A stretch of DNA of 32,840 bases, taken from contig DASYYH010000018.1 of NCBI GenBank assembly GCA_035934015.1, forward strand, positions 1 to 32,840, written 5' to 3'. Both the position numbers and the translations under genes were made by a program. Position 1 is the stretch's first letter. The number at the start of each line of letters is the position of its first letter. Positions 1 to 6,335 of this stretch are shown one piece after another. Origin of the DNA: Candidatus Acidiferrales bacterium. GTDB lineage: Bacteria; Acidobacteriota; Terriglobia; Acidiferrales; UBA7541. The notes beneath the pieces were generated by a model that was given only the letters and a program-made list of their open reading frames with translations, had not been told where the DNA came from and searched no databases.

Positions 1-129
1 GGGTTTCCCCATTCGGAAATCCCCGGATCAAAGCCTGCTTGCGGCTCCCCGAGGCTTATCGCAGCTAGCCACGTCCTTCTTCGTCTGTTGGCGCCAAGGC
101 ATCCACCGTACGCCCTTAGTAGCTTGACC
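1..129 (-). rRNA. 23S rRNA, 5' end (partial)
   Basis: The minus strand reads GGTCAAGCTACTAAGGGCGT, then the ACGGTGGATGCC block and a stretch ending TTCCGAATGGGGAAACCC. These are the conserved first ~130 nt of bacterial 23S rRNA. The gene runs out of the window at base 1, so only the 5' end is visible. The mature 5' end is placed at about 129 by analogy with E. coli (GGTTAAGCGAC). No 16S rRNA or ITS tRNA lies upstream; the next bases are a leader with a boxA-like motif. Confidence 0.95.
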
Positions 130-344
130 ATAAAACTCACCGAACACGCCCGTTTCTTTTTTCCTGTCCGGAAATTCGAAACAGAAACCCTGAAGACGCC
201 ACGAGAGTCTTGCAGCTCCCATGAACATGCTCCCGGGCAAACGCGCGCGGAGAGTTCGCCTTTCCACTTGCGCTACTCGAGCAAAACTTGCGGATCATTG
301 CACGCACGAACTTGAGATCGCACGCGCAATGGCCAGCTTCCTTC

Positions 345-361
345 GGTTGTCAAAGAACCAA
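345..361 (-). promoter_or_regulatory. boxA-like antitermination motif in the 23S leader
   Basis: The minus strand reads TGGTTCTTTGACAACC, close to the rRNA antitermination boxA (TGCTCTTTAACAA in E. coli). It lies about 215 nt upstream of the 23S 5' end. The 16S leader at the other end of the window has the same core (TGCTCTTTGACAA). In bacteria boxA RNA recruits NusB/NusE and keeps rRNA transcription resistant to termination. Its presence supports this being a functional rRNA leader. Confidence 0.6.
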
Positions 362-436
362 TCCCGCTCGATTTCTTGCGGGACTCTCCGCTCCCGGCGG
401 AGCCGCCAACCCTGCAATTCTTGCTTGGCGGACAAT

Positions 437-461
437 AAAAAACCCGGCGTCAAGCGCCGGG
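437..461 (-). terminator. Intrinsic terminator upstream of the 23S leader
   Basis: Read on the minus strand this is a perfect 7-bp GC stem, CCCGGCG / CGCCGGG, with loop CTTGA, followed directly by six T. That is a textbook Rho-independent terminator. It lies between the promoter at 614-641 and the 23S gene, so it either ends a separate small RNA or acts as an attenuator for 23S transcription. Confidence 0.75.
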
Positions 462-607
462 CGATTCCTTCCACAGTATCCTCGGAAGGATTTGCTCGAA
501 GCTCGACAGCTTTCTATCCGGTGCTCGTAGTCAACCTCACCTCTTTGATGAAAGGGAGATTACCGGCCCGTCGGGTCCTCTGGGCGCCCCGCCCAGTCTT
601 CCGACAT
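437..607 (-). ncRNA. Candidate structured small RNA or rRNA leader
   Basis: This is a transcript of about 170 nt predicted between a consensus-like promoter (614-641) and an intrinsic terminator (437-461), with no plausible reading frame. By eye it folds strongly. GTCGG (605-601) pairs with CCGAC (574-570) around a perfect CTGGGCG-GGG-CGCCCAG hairpin (596-580). CCGGT (566-562) pairs with ACCGG (522-518) around an inner AATCTC/GAGGTT helix. CCTTCC/GGAAGG forms a further hairpin before the terminator. The length resembles 6S RNA, but the fold looks multi-hairpin rather than rod-like and I do not recognise a known family. It may be a stand-alone sRNA or the 5' leader of the 23S transcript. Confidence 0.42.
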
Positions 608-613
608 CAGATA

Positions 614-641
614 AGTATACGGATTTTCCCCCTTGCGTCAA
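614..641 (-). promoter_or_regulatory. Sigma70-type promoter directed toward the 23S gene
   Basis: The minus strand has a -35 box TTGACG (641-636), a 16-bp spacer and a -10 box TATACT (619-614). Transcription would start near 607 and enter the structured RNA and then the 23S leader. No better promoter is visible between the terminator at 437 and the 23S gene, so this may drive the rRNA by readthrough. Confidence 0.65.
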
Positions 642-718
642 GTAGGATGCAAATTATTTTTGAGAGGTTTCCCGATTGCGCCTGTGAATTTCACCGGGTG
701 TGTGGATAATCCTCAAGG

Positions 719-1288
719 CTAGGCCGATGCCGCGTCCCGACGTGAAACTTCGAGTCGTTCAATCTTACTGGTGCTCGTGTTCCATTCGGACCCGATCAAG
801 ACGTAACTGTCCCCATCCTCGGCCCCTCCGAACAATGTTGCTTGGCGCTTGCAGTTGGCGAGGTGTCTTTCAAGAAGATCTGCGTTCGGACATACATTGA
901 CCCAGACTCGGACGTCCGCGCGTGCTTGTGCAAGTTTCTGGAAGTCTCTGTCTACGTCGGCCGCCGTCTCAACGTTCCCTTCGCCGGGGCGCAACTCCGA
1001 TTCCAAGGTCATTGCCTGCTGAATCAGCATCCCTCTGTCTAGTCTGTCTAGAGTGTACCAGACCATGTCATAAAGAAATTCTCCTTCGTCGGCATTCCGA
1101 TAATGTCTCCTGTTTGCGGCTACTTGGAACCCTAGCCGCTTCCCCAAGTCCCCGAAGATTTCCTTAACAAACCTCGTCGTTGCGCCCCGACCTTCGCTGC
1201 GCCAACGAGTGATTAGGGCCCCGTTTGCGAATGCCTCGTTTGCCGCCTTTTCGATTTGCTCTGCAAGTTCAGCTCGAGTCGTTGACAT
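719..1288 (-). CDS. Hypothetical protein, PD-(D/E)XK nuclease-like
   Basis: This is a 189-residue soluble protein without signal peptide or membrane segment. I chose ATG at 1288, which follows a G-rich Shine-Dalgarno (AAGGGGGG) at 8 nt; a TTG codon immediately upstream (1291) is an alternative. The central part reads GEFLYDMVWYTLDR, then TLESEL, then DFQKLAQARADVRVWV. The order acidic residue - ESE - DFxKLxxARxxxRV is what one sees in small PD-(D/E)XK-fold hypothetical proteins, where D, E and K form the metal site. This fold assignment is inference from motif spacing only. The gene stands alone on the minus strand, 78 nt from the next minus-strand gene and next to the 23S leader. It could be a remnant of a defence or restriction locus, but no methylase is present. 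Confidence 0.7.
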   Translation of the reverse strand: MSTTRAELAEQIEKAANEAFANGALITRWRSEGRGATTRFVKEIFGDLGKRLGFQVAANRRHYRNADEGEFLYDMVWYTLDRLDRGMLIQQAMTLESELRPGEGNVETAADVDRDFQKLAQARADVRVWVNVCPNADLLERHLANCKRQATLFGGAEDGDSYVLIGSEWNTSTSKIERLEVSRRDAASA

Positions 1289-1366
1289 CAAAGATTCCCC
1301 CCTTCATTTGAATGGATCGACGCCAATCAAACAATCGAATAGCCATCCCTCTTTGTAATCCCATGC

Positions 1367-1678
1367 TCATGGAGGGCGAGCCTTATACGTGATGCGCGCG
1401 CCATTCCGCTCTCCGAATGGACTTGGCTCGAAGTAGGCGGGCGTGCGCACGAGTTGCTTGTCCGGCACCAAGTACCGCTTGTGAATCCCGGGCGGATTTT
1501 GGACGAGATAATAGCCCTCGCCGAAACGTTCCGCAAGCTCCGGCCAGACGACGTAGATTTCCTCCTTCGGTTTCTCTATTTCGCCGACGAATTCCTTCTT
1601 CGTTATCGTGCGAACCTTCCCGTCTGCGGATTCCGTTTCTTCCAAAACGCGCCAGACCTTGAAGCTTTCGGCGGCCAT
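1367..1678 (-). CDS. Hypothetical protein (103 aa)
   Basis: A small charged protein beginning MAAESFKVWRVLEE and rich in E and K. The start at 1678 is chosen because AGAGGAGGG lies 7 nt upstream, an excellent ribosome-binding site; the open frame extends further upstream, but without such a signal. There are no transmembrane segments and no recognised motif. A middle stretch with VVWPELAERFGEGYYLV looks folded rather than random. The gene is co-directional with the nuclease-like gene downstream (78 nt apart), and the two may be co-transcribed. Confidence 0.65.
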   Translation of the reverse strand: MAAESFKVWRVLEETESADGKVRTITKKEFVGEIEKPKEEIYVVWPELAERFGEGYYLVQNPPGIHKRYLVPDKQLVRTPAYFEPSPFGERNGARITYKARPP

Positions 1679-1933
1679 TTTTGGCCCTCCTCTTTGAACA
1701 AGAGCTGCGCGTATAAAGCGCAAAAAAGTGCCCATCACATTCATTGACCGTAAGTGGTGCAATTACAAATAGTTGAGCGTTCGCGCCCGTACTAGAAGGC
1801 TTGGGGCCAGTCTTTGAAAGGAAGGAGCTTAGCTGTAGTGCGTTTTTGAGTGTCGCGAGCCGTTTCGCGCTATATCATTCAGACTCAAAGGGTCATTCGG
1901 ACAAGGTCCATCGCAAGCAGGGAGAGAGAAACG

Positions 1934-2311
1934 TTGAATAAGAGAGATCAGCCGTGCGTAGGTATTTTTTATCTCGTTGGCCGCAGACTCTTCATCGATT
2001 CAACTCCAATGGAGGAGGCCAACTCCTGGGGCGAATTTGCCGTTCATGAGCCGAGCCATCTCCGCTACTGGGGGCAGTTGACTAAAAACCGCGCCGTGCC
2101 CGAGGCGGAGTATGACGAGTATCCTCGCGGGCGAGTAGGGTTCAATAGGAACACGCGTGAATATCTGCTGCTAGCAGACGCTTGTATCCTGCGTAACAAA
2201 AATCTCGTCAAAACGATTCTGCGAAGGATGAATCTTCCGGCGGGAACGAAAATTGACAGAGATAGCCATTACCGATGCGCTCGCTGCTTGGGGAGAACCA
2301 AGTCTGACTGA
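1934..2311 (+). CDS. Conserved hypothetical protein (about 125 aa)
   Basis: The body contains VGIFYLVGRRLFIDSTPMEE, then HLRYWGQL, EYPRGRVGFN and HYRCARCL. I recognise this pattern from uncharacterised proteins of many bacteria, in which a small domain ends with a Cys-x-x-Cys pair (here CARC); the function is unknown. I chose TTG at 1934, preceded by GGGAGAGAG. The frame is open back to a GTG at 1850, but the residues before VGIFYLV look non-conserved and no Shine-Dalgarno precedes that GTG. No signal peptide. It is isolated, with about 255 nt of empty sequence upstream. Confidence 0.6.
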   Translation: MNKRDQPCVGIFYLVGRRLFIDSTPMEEANSWGEFAVHEPSHLRYWGQLTKNRAVPEAEYDEYPRGRVGFNRNTREYLLLADACILRNKNLVKTILRRMNLPAGTKIDRDSHYRCARCLGRTKSD

Positions 2312-2452
2312 AATTGGAGCCCCTTTAATCACGCAATCGGTGGATGTATTCGTCGGCAGACTCGGACGACCTTATACACTTGCCCGAGCCGCGCGCCAGA
2401 AGAAGTGGGTCAGCCTTCCCTTTTGTTTCAGATTTCAAGCGATGAATGAGTC

Positions 2453-3043
2453 GTGCAAGCAGTGTCCTTACTTGGAGCATCTCTATTGCGTCTCCTCATG
2501 GTCCAAATTGCAGGCGAGGGGCGTGAGAGATTCGGGGTCGTGCGGGCGGGAGCGAATGCAGGGGATCTGGCGGGGGCCAAGGCAGCATATCTAGTTGCGC
2601 TGCACAGAGGGCCCGCGGACGCGGCGCAATGGTCATACTACGGTAGCATGTTGATGAACATGCACGATGACGCCGACGCCCGCGCCGCTCTCGAAAAAGG
2701 TGTCGCGATCGATGCGAAAAACACGGAAGCGCTCAACAATCTCGCCTGGTTTTACGCGACAAGCTTTCACAAGAAGTTTCGCAATCCGGCCAAGGCGTTG
2801 CGTTTCTCATTGCGGTCCAATGATTTGAGTGCATGGCAAAACGCCAGTTACATCGATACTTACGCCGCTGCGCTGGATTTGGCAGGAAAACACGACGACG
2901 CCGCGATTGTCGAGCAAGAGGCTGTATATCTTGCGCCCAAGCGTACTGACTTTCAAGAAACCTTGAAAAAGTATGAATTGGAATTGTCGCAGTCAAAGCA
3001 CTCTCCGAAGAGCGCTCCTGCCGAAAGAAACCAGGCAAATTGA
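2453..3043 (+). CDS. TPR-repeat protein, probably 5'-truncated
   Basis: From about residue 38 onward the protein is built of tetratricopeptide repeats. They include AGDLAGAKAAYLVAL, DADARAALEKGVAIDAKN, TEALNNLAWFYA and a last repeat around AAALDLAGKHDDAA. TPRs are helical scaffolds for protein binding. The first ~40 residues are unlike TPR and overlap, antisense, a DNA segment resembling the 3' end of the gene at 3855-4274. The natural 5' part therefore appears to have been lost by recombination. The GTG start at 2453 has no good Shine-Dalgarno, and ATG at 2498 is another option. No partner gene is visible. Whether it is still expressed is doubtful. Confidence 0.5.
   Translation: MQAVSLLGASLLRLLMVQIAGEGRERFGVVRAGANAGDLAGAKAAYLVALHRGPADAAQWSYYGSMLMNMHDDADARAALEKGVAIDAKNTEALNNLAWFYATSFHKKFRNPAKALRFSLRSNDLSAWQNASYIDTYAAALDLAGKHDDAAIVEQEAVYLAPKRTDFQETLKKYELELSQSKHSPKSAPAERNQAN
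2487..2585 (-). pseudogene. Remnant duplicating the 3' end of the 3855-4274 gene
   Basis: Translated on the minus strand this segment reads GPRQIPCIRSRPHDPESL followed by TPLACNLDHEE and a stop. The intact gene at 3855-4274 ends GPLQIACTRSRPQDPESM, then TPLACNLDHKK. About 23 of 29 residues match, including RSRP, DPES and TPLACNLDH, but nothing upstream matches. It is thus an orphan 3' fragment, lying antisense across the start of the TPR reading frame. It suggests a recombination junction near 2580. Confidence 0.6.
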
Positions 3044-3279
3044 TATTTGCCCTGGGTAAGCCCGTCAGCTTCTCATGATCCAAATGCCCCCTGGAGGAAC
3101 GCCATCGAATTTCCTTGCTCTGGGCCATCCAAATTTCATCGCCAATCATCTACAGGTATCACGACGCGCATTTTGCAAGTAACTAGAGCGCTGTCAGGGC
3201 TGTCAGGAAAAATAGAATTTCGGAAGCAGTACCGAACTGCAATACAACAGCGCCGTAAGGACGGAAAGGAGCACGTATC

Positions 3280-3780
3280 ATGGCAGGAACCACGATGTCG
3301 CGTCGAAACTTGCTGCAAGCAGGAGGCTGCGCGCTGGCTGGCGGGATTGCCTTGTTTCACGCACCAAGGGTATTCGGAGAGAAAAAGCCAAGTTCAGCGG
3401 TAACACCATCAGGCATGGCAAAAGAGGAGATCATCCGGAAGTATTATTCAGCTTGGGAAAATAAGGACTGGAGCACAGTCGATCGTGTGCTCGCCGAAGA
3501 TTTCACCTTCACGAGTCCCAACCACGACGACCACATCAGCAAGAGTACCTTCAAAACAAGATGCTGGCCGCAGACGAACTATATCAAGCATTTTGATTTG
3601 GAAAGCGTAGTCGAAAACGGCGACGAGGTCTTTGTCAAATATCTTTGCCACACCAAAGACGGTAAATCGTTTCAGAATATAGAGGACTTTAAGTTCAAAG
3701 ACGGAAAAGTCCAGTCCATTCGGTGCTATTTCGGCCAGGATTTGGGTTTTCCATCAGCCGCGAGCCTCGGGCGCAGATAA
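3280..3780 (+). CDS. Tat-exported SnoaL/NTF2-like protein
   Basis: The start at 3280 follows AAAGGAG at about 9 nt. The N-terminus contains SRRNLLQAGG and a hydrophobic stretch, a twin-arginine signal peptide, so the product is probably exported folded. The mature part begins near residue 45 with KEEIIRKYYSAWENKDWSTV and continues with LAEDFTFTSP, typical of the SnoaL-like / NTF2-like alpha+beta cone fold used in small-molecule isomerases and in many ligand-binding proteins. Catalytic residues cannot be assigned. The length (166 aa) fits signal plus one domain. No operon partner is visible: upstream is the TPR fragment and downstream a convergent gene. Confidence 0.75.
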   Translation: MAGTTMSRRNLLQAGGCALAGGIALFHAPRVFGEKKPSSAVTPSGMAKEEIIRKYYSAWENKDWSTVDRVLAEDFTFTSPNHDDHISKSTFKTRCWPQTNYIKHFDLESVVENGDEVFVKYLCHTKDGKSFQNIEDFKFKDGKVQSIRCYFGQDLGFPSAASLGRR

Positions 3781-3854
3781 ATCACAAGAGAGATAGAAGC
3801 CTGCTCAAAAGGCATCTTCTCCCAAACCAACCTAGGGAGACGCGCCGGCAAAGT

Positions 3855-4274
3855 TCAGTCCAGCATTTTCTTATGATCTAAATTGCACGCCAGCGGCGTC
3901 ATGGACTCGGGGTCCTGCGGGCGCGATCGCGTGCACGCAATTTGCAGCGGTCCGTCCCAGTCTGGATTGGAAACAATCACGCGAATCGTCAGCGTGCCGT
4001 CGCTCTCCTCTTTGCAGAGCAGCAGAATCGAATCCCAAATCTTCTGCTGCCCGTCCTGCCAAATCATCTGGCCAACAGCCACGGCCAGTCCATTCGACGG
4101 AAATAGGGCAGTGCTTTGCAGAGTTTCGCACCGCGTCGCAAAAAAGGGGCCCCGAGTGAGCATGGGGCTTTTCGTGTTCATCATCCGGACTTTGTCTTCG
4201 TGTTCGGAGGACGTGGATTCATCGCTCTGTTTACCATCACGTGGTGAAAATTTTTTGACTGCACTTGAGTCCAT
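3855..4274 (-). CDS. Small hypothetical protein of a family seen in acidobacteria
   Basis: A 139-residue protein with a polar N-terminus and no signal peptide. The second half contains GQMIWQDGQQKIWDSILLLC and the C-terminal block NPDWDGPLQIACTRSRPQDP with ACNLDHKK near the end. I associate this C-terminal signature with short uncharacterised acidobacterial proteins, but no function is known. Its 3' end is duplicated as a fragment at 2487-2585. The assigned start ATG (4274) has only a weak G-rich ribosome-binding site. The gene diverges from the regulator-like gene at 4401, and the palindrome at 4316-4347 lies in the shared intergenic space, so it could be controlled from there. Confidence 0.65.
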   Translation of the reverse strand: MDSSAVKKFSPRDGKQSDESTSSEHEDKVRMMNTKSPMLTRGPFFATRCETLQSTALFPSNGLAVAVGQMIWQDGQQKIWDSILLLCKEESDGTLTIRVIVSNPDWDGPLQIACTRSRPQDPESMTPLACNLDHKKMLD

Positions 4275-4315
4275 GGCGGTAGAGCCCCCGTTGTAAGTTA
4301 TTCTCTAGGCAAAGT

Positions 4316-4347
4316 TTGTATGTGTTGTATGCATACAAGACATACAA
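4316..4347. promoter_or_regulatory. 32-bp near-perfect palindrome, probable operator
   Basis: Two tandem TTGTATG half-sites (4316-4322, 4325-4331) are followed by two inverted CATACAA half-sites (4332-4338, 4341-4347). The 16-bp arms differ at one position only. The 9-bp step within each arm fits co-operative binding of dimers. The site lies between two divergent genes, one of which (4401-4751) looks like a small DNA-binding protein, so autoregulation is the simplest reading. Confidence 0.65.
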
Positions 4348-4400
4348 TGAATCGCGAGATATTTCTTGTCAACAGAAATTCCCCCGTGCACCATGACCGA

Positions 4401-4751
4401 ATGAGAACAAGGACGCAGCGGGATTTGAACGTCCCGGTGAGCTTCCGCATTCCGCTGCAGCAGCTCCACGAAATTGAGGAGGCCGTGCAGAAAGAGGCGC
4501 GCCGCCATCGCACCGATTTGCTGGAATTTGTCTGGAACTGGGCATGGAGCGAATACAAAAAAGCCGGCTCACTGCAAAGCCTGCTCGCGGGCACGCGAAC
4601 CCGCCACTATTCGCGCCGCGTCTCCGAAGAGCTGCAGGACGAACTCTATACTGCCTTAGCCACGATTCTGGAGCGCGCTCCCAGCACCGTCATTGAAGAC
4701 ACCGCGCGCACCCTCACCCAGCGCGCCGGCAAATATGGGACCGAAAAATAA
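4401..4751 (+). CDS. Probable small DNA-binding protein (ribbon-helix-helix-like)
   Basis: From ATG 4401 the product is 116 aa. It begins MRTRTQRDLNVPVSFRIP, a basic N-terminus followed by an alternating strand, then the helices QLHEIEEAVQKEARRH and RTDLLEFVWNWAWSEY. A short basic strand followed by two helices is the layout of ribbon-helix-helix regulators; this is an inference, not a motif match. The frame is open back to 4320, but the ATG at 4347 overlaps the palindrome, so a start inside the operator seems less likely. No clear Shine-Dalgarno precedes either ATG. A divergent gene lies upstream. It could be an orphan antitoxin-like protein, but no toxin is adjacent. Confidence 0.6.
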   Translation: MRTRTQRDLNVPVSFRIPLQQLHEIEEAVQKEARRHRTDLLEFVWNWAWSEYKKAGSLQSLLAGTRTRHYSRRVSEELQDELYTALATILERAPSTVIEDTARTLTQRAGKYGTEK

Positions 4752-4774
4752 CCCTTCGCACCCCCTCGAATCTC

Positions 4775-4909
4775 CTAGCTCTTATTTCGCTTGAAAAACT
4801 CCACTTGCTGCAGGCGCTTCACAGCCTCTTCCCGCGTCTTATAGGGCCCGCCCATATTCCGTCCCTTCGACGAAAGCACCTGATACCCGCCTTTCACTTT
4901 TTTGATCAT
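4775..4909 (-). CDS. 44-aa conserved small protein
   Basis: The minus strand encodes MIKKVKGGYQVLSSKGRN, then GGPYKTREEAVKRLQQVEFF and a short basic tail. The pattern GGYxVxSxKGxxxGxYxTxxEAxxRLxQVExFK is that of very short proteins widespread in bacteria. They form one beta-beta-alpha unit and are often annotated only as hypothetical. The ATG at 4909 follows GGGAGGG at 4-5 nt, a strong ribosome-binding site. Function is unknown. It is convergent with the regulator-like gene at 4401-4751 and its stop lies 24 nt from that gene's end. Confidence 0.75.
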   Translation of the reverse strand: MIKKVKGGYQVLSSKGRNMGGPYKTREEAVKRLQQVEFFKRNKS

Positions 4910-5077
4910 GCCACCCTCCCTACTGTCCAATCTCCGCCTGTGGCCTCTGCGAATTCAGTGACCTGCGTCACGCAATCTCATCCGTTGACTTGCCTCCGCA
5001 CTCGGCCTAGCATGGCGGGCAACACATCCGGGCTAGTACGAAGCCCGGCATTCGGCCGCTGACGGCTGGGAGCACGC

Positions 5078-5332
5078 ATGTCCGACCTCGAAAATCCGCA
5101 ACGCGCGCGCAGCGTCGGCAAACGAAGCTACGAAGACAATGTCCCGCCGCCGCGCATCTTGAAAATCGCTTTGCTCGCTGCTGCCGCCATCGTCATCATC
5201 GCACTCATTTTGTATTTCAAGGCTCGCCATGCGCCGCCAGCGCTCAAAAATCAGTTGCAGACCAACCCGTCTCAAATCTATGCGCGCAGCAGCCTGTGCG
5301 CGCCCGGCCCCTTTGCATCCGATATTCGCTGA
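5078..5332 (+). CDS. Small single-pass membrane protein
   Basis: An 84-aa product with a polar N-terminus of about 27 residues, one hydrophobic helix (ILKIALLAAAAIVIIALILY) and a ~35-residue tail, consistent with an inner-membrane anchor. GGGAG lies 5 nt before the ATG. The gene ends 27 nt before the short-chain dehydrogenase start, so the two are probably co-transcribed. No family is recognised. Confidence 0.55.
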   Translation: MSDLENPQRARSVGKRSYEDNVPPPRILKIALLAAAAIVIIALILYFKARHAPPALKNQLQTNPSQIYARSSLCAPGPFASDIR

Positions 5333-5359
5333 ATCATCCCCGCACCCGGAGGAATTTGC

Positions 5360-6304
5360 ATGAGCACGACTGCAAGCGCTAAACGGGAAACAGTCCTGGT
5401 CACGGGCGCAACCGACGGCTTGGGCCGCGCCACCGCGATTCTTTTCGCCTCGGAAGGTTATCGCGTGTTTGCCGCCGGCCGTGACGCGCAGAAGCGCGCC
5501 GCCCTCGAGCAGCTTGCCGAGGAGCAGCACATGCACCTCGAAACGCTCGAGCTCGATGTCACGAGCGACGAATCCGCCGACCGCGCCATCGCCGAAATTC
5601 AGCGCCGCACCGGCCCTGTCGACATCCTCGTCAACAATGCCGGCATCGGCATCGCCAGCGTGATGGAAGAAGTCACTCTCGCCGATCTTCGAAAGCAGTT
5701 CGAGACCAACTTCTTCGGCGTTGTGCGCATGACTCAGCGCGTCCTGCCCGCCATGCGCGAGCGCCGCCATGGCTGCATCGTCAACATGAGCTCGATTGCC
5801 GGCGTCATCTCCAATCCTTTGATGGGCCCCTATAGCGGCAGCAAGCATGCGCTCGAAGCCATCTCCGATGCGCTTCGTCTCGAACTCGCATCTTTCGGCA
5901 TCCGCGTCATTCTCATCGAGCCAGGCTTTATCCCCACAAATATCAACCGTGCGGGCGCCGAGCTTTCCTCGCGTTACATCGGAAACGCCGCGGCCAGTCC
6001 CTACGCGCGCGTCTATCTCGGCTTTCTCAAATCCTGGCAGAAAGGCGTCGCCAGAGCGAAGTCCACGCCCGAGGACTGCGCCCACGTCATTCTTCGGGCT
6101 GTCCGAAATCCGCGGCCGCATGCGCGTTACACGGTCACGCGCGAAGCGCGCATCGGTAAGTGGATGCGCTGGATTTTTTCCGACCGCACCTTCGATCGCG
6201 CGGTGCTCAAGATGATGGGCCTCGACCGTCCTTCAGCAGAACCACCCTCGCAGGAAGCTATTCAAGTTCAAATCGATTCCATGATGCGCGCGCGCCCGCG
6301 ATAA
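5360..6304 (+). CDS. Short-chain dehydrogenase/reductase
   Basis: A classical SDR of 314 aa with a Rossmann fold. The cofactor motif TGATDGLG is at residues 15-22, NNAG at 92-95, the catalytic Ser at about 144 (NMSS), and Y158-x-x-x-K162 in GPYSGSKHAL. RD at 41-42 after the second strand suggests NADP(H) preference. The C-terminal ~60 residues extend past the usual 250-aa SDR core. The substrate cannot be predicted; lipid, steroid or retinol-type SDRs have similar length. GGAGG lies 7 nt before the ATG. It sits between the small membrane protein (27 nt upstream) and the metallo-beta-lactamase (31 nt downstream), a likely three-gene operon. Confidence 0.92.
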   Translation: MSTTASAKRETVLVTGATDGLGRATAILFASEGYRVFAAGRDAQKRAALEQLAEEQHMHLETLELDVTSDESADRAIAEIQRRTGPVDILVNNAGIGIASVMEEVTLADLRKQFETNFFGVVRMTQRVLPAMRERRHGCIVNMSSIAGVISNPLMGPYSGSKHALEAISDALRLELASFGIRVILIEPGFIPTNINRAGAELSSRYIGNAAASPYARVYLGFLKSWQKGVARAKSTPEDCAHVILRAVRNPRPHARYTVTREARIGKWMRWIFSDRTFDRAVLKMMGLDRPSAEPPSQEAIQVQIDSMMRARPR

Positions 6305-6335
6305 TATTGTCCTGTGAAAAAGGGAAGGGACAGAA

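Noticed and set aside
437-607. 6S RNA as the identity of the structured RNA upstream of the 23S
   Set aside because: Length and context would fit, but the sequence appears to fold into several separate hairpins rather than one long rod with a central bubble; kept as an unnamed RNA.
3061-3100. A third possible copy of the LDHxK-coding fragment (minus strand: GHLDHEKLT)
   Set aside because: Only about eight residues resemble the end of the 3855-4274 gene and the bases further upstream do not match; it may be chance.
719-4751. A defence island or toxin-antitoxin module in the left region
   Set aside because: The nuclease-like and RHH-like proteins are not adjacent to a methylase, toxin or helicase, and no CRISPR-type repeats are present.
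5033-6121. Long minus-strand open frame across the SDR gene
   Set aside because: It is the antisense shadow of a high-GC gene with clear SDR motifs; the minus-strand translation is low-complexity and has no family pattern.
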